DNA of 10,329 bases, taken from the NCBI GenBank assembly GCA_002496475.1, contig DAJV01000067.1, forward strand, positions 1-10,329, in the 5' to 3' direction. This DNA is from Vulcanisaeta sp. UBA163 (GTDB lineage Archaea; Thermoproteota; Thermoprotei; Thermoproteales; Thermocladiaceae). The position numbers and the translations under genes were made by a program. Of this stretch, positions 5,792-10,329 are shown in pieces (position 1 is the first letter of the stretch; each line of letters begins with the position of its first letter). Under the pieces are notes generated by a model that was not told where the DNA came from, did no database searches, and saw only the letters and a program-made list of their open reading frames with translations.

Positions 5792-6850
5792 TCACAGTCC
5801 AAGTCTCTGTTTCACGGCATCTATCACGTAGAGCGCCTCCTCGTAGTAACGCCCAGGCGTCCTCGTTGGTTCTGGATCAAGGTATTTGGAGTATTGTTGG
5901 AGCCTGTTGGGTTCCGTGAGCATTACTATTGCCAGGAACCAGGTCTTCACAGTATTCCAAATGTTATAACCACCGCCCCCCGTCATGACTAATTTACCGT
6001 TAGCATGCCTATGCGCCGCCTCATGCACCATGCCCAGTACCTTAAGGTAAGAATCTGTGGTTAAATTAAGTATGCCTAACTCATCATCAGCATGGGCATC
6101 AACCCCGAACTGAAGGACTAGGAATTCTGGTGAGTACCTATCGAGCATTGGCCTTATTATCTCATCAATAACAATTGAGTAAATATCATCACCAGCATGC
6201 GGTGGCAATGGTATGTTTACCTTAAGGCCCTTCCCTGCACCCACGCCATCCTCATCAATCCAACCAGTGCCTGGATAGAAGCGACCATCATAGCCATGAG
6301 TTGATATTAGTAGAACATCCTCGTTATTGAGGATCTCCTGCGTGCCGTCAGCGTGGTGAACATCAACATCAACCACAGCCACACGCCTCACGCCATTGCT
6401 TCTAAGCCACTTGACAGCCACCGCTATGTCATTGTAAACACAGAAACCCGCAGCTTCACTGGATTTAGCATGGTGGAAACCACCACCTGGGTTAAAACCA
6501 TGCAGGTACTTACCTGAGTTAACCAGTTTGGTAACGAGTAGTGTCCCGCCGACTCTAATGGCGGCCGCCTCATGAATGCCCCTGAAGGCCGGCGTGTCCC
6601 CGTAATCCAGGTACCCAGTGCCCTCCTCACTGGCTCTCTTTATGAACCTTATGTAGTCCATGGTATGCACAAGCGCTAACTCATCATCTGTTGCCGGCCC
6701 AGGCTCCACCAGGTCTACGTGACTCCCCAGTAGGCCGTGTTCCCTCAGTAACTCCATTAATTTCTGTTCCCTATACGGCTTAAGGGGGTGCCATGGCCCA
6801 AAATTATAACTTAAATATTTATCCGAATATGCAAAAACTATTTTCTCCAT
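5792..6850 (-). CDS. Histone deacetylase family protein (AcuC-like)
   Basis: This is a zinc-dependent amidohydrolase that removes acetyl or acyl groups from lysine side chains or polyamines. The 352 residues carry the full active site: the His pair in GGGFHHAK (H126, H127), the zinc ligands D163 and H165 in VVDVDVHHADGT, the third ligand D251 in FGVDAHADDELG, and the transition-state tyrosine Y295 in TGGGGYN. The N-terminal HP..P.R and the size fit the AcuC/class I group. In Bacillus AcuC deacetylates acetyl-CoA synthetase. In crenarchaea the chromatin protein Alba is another acetylated candidate, so the substrate here is unproven. The ATG at 6850 has a TATA box 26 bases upstream. It is the last of three minus-strand genes, but with its own apparent promoter. 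Confidence 0.95.
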   Translation of the reverse strand: MEKIVFAYSDKYLSYNFGPWHPLKPYREQKLMELLREHGLLGSHVDLVEPGPATDDELALVHTMDYIRFIKRASEEGTGYLDYGDTPAFRGIHEAAAIRVGGTLLVTKLVNSGKYLHGFNPGGGFHHAKSSEAAGFCVYNDIAVAVKWLRSNGVRRVAVVDVDVHHADGTQEILNNEDVLLISTHGYDGRFYPGTGWIDEDGVGAGKGLKVNIPLPPHAGDDIYSIVIDEIIRPMLDRYSPEFLVLQFGVDAHADDELGILNLTTDSYLKVLGMVHEAAHRHANGKLVMTGGGGYNIWNTVKTWFLAIVMLTEPNRLQQYSKYLDPEPTRTPGRYYEEALYVIDAVKQRLGL

Positions 6851-6871
6851 AAACCTATACCTATTAAGGTG

Positions 6872-6881
6872 GTAATTAAGG
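6872..6881 (-). promoter_or_regulatory. TATA box for the deacetylase gene
   Basis: On the minus strand this reads CCTTAATTAC, centred 26 bases before the ATG at 6850, in the 44-base gap after the preceding gene. It suggests independent leaderless transcription. Confidence 0.55.
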
Positions 6882-6894
6882 TTTATTGATGCAA

Positions 6895-7863
6895 TTATTG
6901 TAAGTGTACCTCGGTGATCTCCACGTCAAAGTAATGCTCAATTAGGTTATTATCCACCAGGGCATTTAGCAGGGCCCGTGATCCCTCGTCACCGGCCCTA
7001 ATGGTTAGTTTATTCCCATCAATGCTCACCGAGAGACCATGCATCCTGAGTATGCTGGAAATCCCATTCACGTCTCCATTAGCCTTAACAATTAATTCCA
7101 GGGGTTTTGCCTCCCGTCTCTTAATATCGTGCTCCCTAATCAACTGGATAACCATGTTGATTATTTCATGGGGTTCAGCATCCCTAGGTACCGAGATTAT
7201 CACCGTGGGGTAGCCTTCGTAGGAGAAGTGGCTCAGAAAGTCCGCAGGACTTGACTCAATGACGTCATAATTATCAACTCCTATTGGTTTGGGTACGGTG
7301 ATCGACCATTTATCCGAGTTAATGAGCATTATTATGAGTTCAGGCCTCGTCTCATGAATAATACTATGAAGCTTGATTGAGTACATGCTTCTCAGTGTCA
7401 ATGCGTCATGCCTTACGGGTATTCCATCGCCATCAATGGCGTAGTACGTATTCCTCCCCTTAATTACGTCCCATGAATTGAAAGGCCATGGATTTACCAT
7501 GGGCATTACCTCCATGGTCCACTTGGAAAGTTGTGATGAACTGAATGTTGGTATGGAATACACGTGATCAATGCACTTATTAAACACTGCATGGACTAGG
7601 GCGTTGCTTATTCTATAGTCGTTTACCGAGAACCCAGTCACAAGGGCAATACGCCTATTTCCACTGCCAATCGTTAGTGTTAGGAATTCCTTATCCATTG
7701 TTGGGTTGCATTTGAGGTGGTCCATTAATGAGTATACGTACCTAGGCGTGACTATATCCGTGAGTAGCGCCTTAAAGGGTTCACCGGTAAATGGCACGCT
7801 TACCTCATCAACCAGGTATTTATAAAATGTACATTCACCCCTGTAGGCCTGTTGAATCATCAT
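6895..7863 (-). CDS. Unassigned protein; possible M14-peptidase-like pseudoenzyme
   Basis: I do not firmly recognise this 322-residue soluble protein, which has no signal peptide or membrane helix. Codon use and an open frame of full length support a real gene. By eye, residues 60-230 follow the layout of M14 zinc carboxypeptidases and succinylglutamate-desuccinylase-like proteins. RRIALVTGFSVNDYRISNAL (70-89) sits where the family has a 'tGxHGNE' loop, MVNPWPF (122-128) resembles the NP..g step, RPELIIMLINS (173-183) resembles 'PdlviDLHn', and GYPTVIISVP (217-226) fits the strand with the catalytic Glu. In this alignment the metal ligands His, Glu and His become S79, D82 and I181, so no zinc site remains. 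Residues 256-322 look like a separate small alpha/beta domain. The gene starts 45 bases after the HIT gene and may share its transcript. The gene is likely real; the fold is a guess. Confidence 0.6.
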   Translation of the reverse strand: MMIQQAYRGECTFYKYLVDEVSVPFTGEPFKALLTDIVTPRYVYSLMDHLKCNPTMDKEFLTLTIGSGNRRIALVTGFSVNDYRISNALVHAVFNKCIDHVYSIPTFSSSQLSKWTMEVMPMVNPWPFNSWDVIKGRNTYYAIDGDGIPVRHDALTLRSMYSIKLHSIIHETRPELIIMLINSDKWSITVPKPIGVDNYDVIESSPADFLSHFSYEGYPTVIISVPRDAEPHEIINMVIQLIREHDIKRREAKPLELIVKANGDVNGISSILRMHGLSVSIDGNKLTIRAGDEGSRALLNALVDNNLIEHYFDVEITEVHLQ

Positions 7864-7901
7864 ACTATCCAGGATTTTACTTGGGCGTGAGAGGCCATGT
7901 T

Positions 7902-7912
7902 AGTTTAATTAT
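7902..7912 (-). promoter_or_regulatory. Possible TATA box for the 6895-7863 gene
   Basis: On the minus strand this reads CATAATTAAAC, centred about 44 bases before the ATG at 7863, which would leave an untranslated leader of roughly 18 bases. It overlaps the stop codon of the HIT gene. The spacing is less convincing than for other genes here, so read-through from the HIT promoter is equally likely. Confidence 0.3.
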
Positions 7913-8409
7913 GAGCCGCTTTGCTCCTCAATCAACCGTGGGATCAGGGCCCTTAACCTGCTGGCTATATCCATTGTTTTTTTCATTACCGCATCTGGGT
8001 CGGTTGTTGTGAAGGATGTGGCTGATGGCTTGGGCACCACGTGTATGTGCATGTGTTCCTCAATACCCGCACCCGCAACCCTGCCTATGTTTATCCCAAT
8101 GTTGAAATCACCATAGTTAATCCCCAAAACCCTCACTAAAGCCTCGGTAATTGCCACCAGTTGTACAGAGCACTCTCTTAACTCCTCGTTACTTAGGTCG
8201 GTTATTGTTGGCACGTGTCGATTCGGCACAACCATCACGTGGCCTATGTTGTATGGGTACTTGTTCATGACCATGAAGCAATGCCTTCCTCTATAAACAA
8301 CCAATCCATCATCGCCCCCGCGCAGGTATGCGCAGAGGACGCACTCACCACCCTTATCATTTGTTGATTTTATGTATGCCCAACGCCACGGCGTGAAGAC
8401 AACCTCCAT
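7909..8409 (-). CDS. HIT-family nucleotide hydrolase or transferase
   Basis: HIT proteins act on the alpha-phosphate of nucleotides (for example Ap4A, AMP-lysine or AMP conjugates). The histidine triad is intact as HMHIHVV (H119, H121, H123), with H121 expected to be the nucleophile. Other family marks are the N-terminal PWRWAYI segment (8-13), NKYPYNIGHVMVVPNRHV (49-66) with the conserved N-P-Y..GH pattern, and GINIGRVAGAGIEEH before the triad. A CVLC pair (C23, C26) with H65 may form the structural zinc site seen in several HIT proteins. The PWR..Y start and 166-residue length are typical of the archaeal/actinobacterial branch often labelled Ap4A phosphorylase-like. The ATG at 8409 lies 28 bases from a TATA-like box. 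The exact substrate cannot be told from the sequence. Confidence 0.92.
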   Translation of the reverse strand: MEVVFTPWRWAYIKSTNDKGGECVLCAYLRGGDDGLVVYRGRHCFMVMNKYPYNIGHVMVVPNRHVPTITDLSNEELRECSVQLVAITEALVRVLGINYGDFNIGINIGRVAGAGIEEHMHIHVVPKPSATSFTTTDPDAVMKKTMDIASRLRALIPRLIEEQSGS

Positions 8410-8432
8410 TCCAATAATACCAAGCCCCAGGG

Positions 8433-8441
8433 CAAATAAAG
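8433..8441 (-). promoter_or_regulatory. TATA box for the HIT gene
   Basis: On the minus strand this reads CTTTATTTG, centred about 28 bases before the ATG at 8409, which suggests a leaderless transcript. The neighbouring gene on the other strand has its own box about 20 bases further right. Confidence 0.55.
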
Positions 8442-8451
8442 TCTTATCCCC

Positions 8452-8467
8452 CTTAAATATTTAATAA
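8452..8467 (+). promoter_or_regulatory. TATA box for the small gene at 8498
   Basis: CTTAAATATTTAATAA is strongly A/T-rich and centred about 40 bases before the ATG at 8498, predicting a start near 8485 and a leader of about 12 bases. GGGGT at 8486-8490, seven bases before the ATG, could serve as a weak ribosome-binding site. The alternative GTG at 8468 is too close to this box to be used. Confidence 0.5.
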
Positions 8468-8497
8468 GTGCCTTTAGTCATATATGGGGTTACTGCA

Positions 8498-8770
8498 ATG
8501 ACGAGGATAGTGCATGTTAGGAGGTTCATACCACTGAGTGCGAGTGTTGGGCAGATGACTAGAGGCGTGGAGTTAGATGTTGCATTGAGTAGGCTTGATG
8601 ATTCATTAAACAAGGCACTAAGTGAGTTGAGTAGTATAGTTGGTACACGTGGGGTTAGGCAGGTGGGAATCAACGTCAGTAACGTGAACCTGGGTAACGT
8701 GAGCGGAATACTAATAATAGCCTACGCATTGGTTGATGCTGATGACGAGACTAGTAAAGGCAGTGGTTAA
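8498..8770 (+). CDS. Small hypothetical protein upstream of a decayed ATPase gene
   Basis: This encodes 90 residues from the ATG at 8498; a GTG at 8468 would add ten but sits against the TATA box. I do not recognise the family. The N-terminus is basic (MTRIVHVRRFIPL), a predicted amphipathic helix runs over LDDSLNKALSELSSIVG, and a hydrophobic strand-like stretch ILIIAYALVDADD lies near the end. There is no clear membrane helix or cofactor motif. Its last 29 bases overlap an ATG (8742) that begins a degraded P-loop ATPase frame, so the two were probably an operon encoding a small partner and an ATPase. With the ATPase broken, this gene may be non-functional even though its frame is open. Confidence 0.55.
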   Translation: MTRIVHVRRFIPLSASVGQMTRGVELDVALSRLDDSLNKALSELSSIVGTRGVRQVGINVSNVNLGNVSGILIIAYALVDADDETSKGSG

Positions 8771-9034
8771 GGGATTCAAGGGCTTAGGGAGGGGGTATCA
8801 ATTAATTTTAACGATAACACGGTGGTTGTTGGTGGTAGTGGTTCAGGAAAACAAGCCTAATGGAGGCCCTGGCACTCCTAATGCAGAGTATCCCTTTGTG
8901 TAGTGGTTTTTAATTGGTTTAACTCGGACTTTGGATATAATAGCAACCTCATACAAGATTGGCATTAGGCTCTACGATATGAGTTAGCTTAGGGCTTCAT
9001 GATTAGGATCGCATCAATTACATGGGCATTGCCT
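8742..9034 (+). pseudogene. Decayed 5' remnant of a P-loop (AAA / Rad50-like) ATPase gene
   Basis: From the ATG at 8742 the frame reads MTRLVKAVVKGFKGL, a typical start of SMC/Rad50-like or AAA ATPases. One base appears lost near 8786; in the shifted frame the text continues REGVSINFNDNTVVVGGSGS and GK, a Walker A motif. One more base is missing in the A-run near 8847-8850; restoring it gives TSLMEALALLMQSIPL. Further pieces in other frames (VVFNWFNSDFGYN from about 8903, then IATSYKIGIRLYDM to about 8984) are interrupted by stops and shifts. Nothing convincing follows before the PaREP2 gene. Only the N-terminal part of an ATPase remains, so this is a truncated pseudogene. The reconstruction is by eye, and the original family is inferred from the P-loop context only. 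Confidence 0.68.
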
Positions 9035-9952
9035 TCACGGCCGGATTAGCCAAGACAAGATGCGGCCGCTCTCTGTGGGTACGAGACGCCTAAGGTGCTT
9101 AGCGATTATTCGTCTCTTCTCCTCGTCCTTAGTCCTTTGGAGTTTCCTACATAGTACTTGAATTACCTCTGCCCTTATGCCATCGTACCTCTCAAACACG
9201 TACATTGGTATCGCAACGACCAAGTACCTACCACTCTTGTCGATACGGATATTGCCAGCAAACTCCTTACCGTAAACCCTCTTCAATGCATCACGAACCT
9301 CATTGGCCTCAATATAGTCCTTAACAATACGCACTAACGCAACCGTAGTCTTTGTAGGATTCACCGTGAACCCATAGCCAGCCATATCTATTTGCACCTC
9401 GCCCCTCCTATACTTCAACTCCATATTGATTATTCTCTTCATGTTCAGCCACTTCTCCGGAGCTGACGTATCCATCAAGTCCCTCATTACCGGCGGCAAG
9501 GCACTAAGTATAGCCCTGGCAAGGTCGATTACCCTAGAGTCGTAAATCATTACATTAACGGTATCTCCGTTTAGCTTAGGGTATGGGTGCCACACGAAGT
9601 CCATGCCCTTAGGCCCATCGAGTAATGACTTCCATTTTCTAAGCTTCTCAGAGGACATCACGATTTCTACAACAGCAATATCATAAGTACGATCGCCCTT
9701 TACAATCTTAGTAACATATGTACTGCCATCGCCTAATATCGCAGTGAACACAAGGCCAAGCAACGCCTCCTTGCCGAGCTCCTCAGCGTCCTCAAGAATT
9801 ATATCCTTAAGCGAGTTGCGGCTATTAGCCCTCAAGTACCACTTCATTGTTACATCGCTCCCATTTACGTTAATGCCCTCTATGCGAATATGTATCTTGC
9901 CATGGTACAACAACGACCAAATCACAACCTGCCAAACCTGCGTAGTGCTCAT
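9035..9952 (-). CDS. PaREP2b-like domain protein
   Basis: This open frame of 305 residues starts MSTTQVWQVVIWSLLYHGKI and resembles the PaREP2b family, a set of repeated, variable-length proteins first described in Pyrobaculum aerophilum and found in other Thermoproteales. No biochemical function is known to me. Visible features are a tryptophan-rich start, a 'WYLRANSR...LKDIILEDAEELGKEALLGL' type region, a positively charged C-terminal helix (KLQRTKDEEKRRIIAKHLRR) and no membrane segment. The frame is open only seven codons upstream of this ATG, before a TGA, and the end of the PaREP2a-like frame overlaps that stretch. It therefore probably represents the C-terminal half of one longer protein split by a frameshift. 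Family assignment is from memory of the sequence style and should be treated as probable. Confidence 0.7.
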   Translation of the reverse strand: MSTTQVWQVVIWSLLYHGKIHIRIEGINVNGSDVTMKWYLRANSRNSLKDIILEDAEELGKEALLGLVFTAILGDGSTYVTKIVKGDRTYDIAVVEIVMSSEKLRKWKSLLDGPKGMDFVWHPYPKLNGDTVNVMIYDSRVIDLARAILSALPPVMRDLMDTSAPEKWLNMKRIINMELKYRRGEVQIDMAGYGFTVNPTKTTVALVRIVKDYIEANEVRDALKRVYGKEFAGNIRIDKSGRYLVVAIPMYVFERYDGIRAEVIQVLCRKLQRTKDEEKRRIIAKHLRRLVPTESGRILSWLIRP

Positions 9953-9959
9953 AACCGGT

Positions 9960-10329
9960 TTACCCCCAATTCACGCCATCATCAGTAATTGCGAAGCCGC
10001 CCCTTAACCCAGGCAATATTTCATTAACAAATTTGGCATACTCACCCTCGCTCATGGCCAACCTAAACACATCAGGAGCCTCGATGGTTGTGCCCCTAAG
10101 GCCCTTGAGCTTTATGTGAACTAACACGCCAGTTTTGATCTTGGACGCCTCCAGCGTTGCGTGCTCGCCGTATACACTGAACCCATTCTCACCTCTCCAA
10201 GTGATGACCTCGGCCCTGCCATTCATTATGTCCTCGATGAATTGCTTAACCTCCTCACCAATGTTGTTCTTAACCCACCACCTACCGAATTCATTGAGGT
10301 AATTTATGAATTCATCAATTAGGGATAGA
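9960..10329 (-). CDS. PaREP2a-like domain protein, 5' end beyond the window
   Basis: The frame is open from the window edge to a TAA at 9960-9962. An internal ATG at 10226 would give 88 residues, but the codons before it read on as good protein (LIDEFINYLNEFGRWWVKNN, then IGEEVKQFIEDI), so the true start lies outside the window. The body contains ITWRGENGFSVYGEHATLEA, VHIKLKGLRG and FRLAMSEGEYAKFVNEILPG, a style I associate with PaREP2a proteins. The frame ends in DDGVNWG just where the PaREP2b-like frame begins, in a different phase. The two probably form one interrupted gene. Function is unknown. Confidence 0.65.
   Translation of the reverse strand, partial: LSLIDEFINYLNEFGRWWVKNNIGEEVKQFIEDIMNGRAEVITWRGENGFSVYGEHATLEASKIKTGVLVHIKLKGLRGTTIEAPDVFRLAMSEGEYAKFVNEILPGLRGGFAITDDGVNWG
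9963..9967 (-). other. Probable frameshift site between PaREP2a-like and PaREP2b-like frames
   Basis: A run of five C (five G on the coding strand) lies at the end of the PaREP2a frame, followed at once by its TAA. Removing one G would make the frame read VNWGKPVMSTTQ and join the two parts without a stop. This points to a single-base expansion of a homopolymer, a sequencing error, or less likely programmed slippage. Confidence 0.55.

Noticed and set aside
7791..8012. Plus-strand open frame across the HIT/unknown gene junction
   Set aside because: It is antisense to two well-supported frames and has no promoter or family features.
8679..8702. Nine-base direct repeat GTAACGTGA, 15 bases apart
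   Set aside because: It encodes the similar peptides SNVN and GNVS within the small gene and has no further copies, so it is a local coding repeat and not a regulatory iteron or CRISPR.
9744..10007. Plus-strand open frame opposite the PaREP2 join
   Set aside because: It is antisense to both PaREP2 parts, with composition typical of a shadow frame.

Overview
The window looks like chromosomal DNA from a hyperthermophilic crenarchaeon of the Thermoproteales, most likely Vulcanisaeta or a close relative such as Caldivirga. The grounds are archaeal-type informational genes (ribosomal protein S4, SBDS, exosome subunit Rrp4, RNA polymerase subunit Rpo12), heavy AGG/ATA codon use, A/T-rich TATA boxes about 25 to 28 bases before start codons, and a PaREP2-type protein pair, a family known from Pyrobaculum and relatives. 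The genus is inferred from style and family content, not from a search.

Layout. Left edge: the start of an unidentified membrane-anchored or secreted protein (minus, cut by the window edge), then rps4 (minus). A single nearly palindromic TATA element lies between rps4 and a divergent ABC exporter pair (ATPase plus six-helix permease, overlapping by 14 bases). Next are SBDS and Rrp4 (plus), each with its own TATA box. Rrp4 overlaps tail to tail by 32 bp with a minus-strand double-HotDog acyl-CoA thioesterase. Divergent from the thioesterase are NMN adenylyltransferase and Rpo12, which overlap by 4 bases. A minus-strand block follows: HIT protein, then an unassigned protein that resembles an M14 zinc peptidase lacking its metal ligands, then a histone-deacetylase-family (AcuC-like) enzyme.

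Right part (about 8.45 to 10.33 kb): this has the character of an accessory region. A small unknown gene (8498-8770) is followed in overlap by the decayed start of a P-loop ATPase gene with several single-base frameshifts. A PaREP2 gene on the minus strand abuts the debris; its reading frame appears broken between the PaREP2a-like and PaREP2b-like parts at a run of five C/G, and its 5' end runs off the window.

Together, the left and centre carry housekeeping functions: ribosome structure and maturation, RNA decay, transcription, NAD synthesis and acyl/acetyl metabolism. No CRISPR array, tRNA, rRNA or complete insertion sequence was seen. The points most worth a second look are the symmetric shared promoter, the predicted M14-like pseudoenzyme, the ATPase remnant, the PaREP2 frameshift and the acidic N-terminal extension of Rpo12. 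None of these clearly amounts to a new system.
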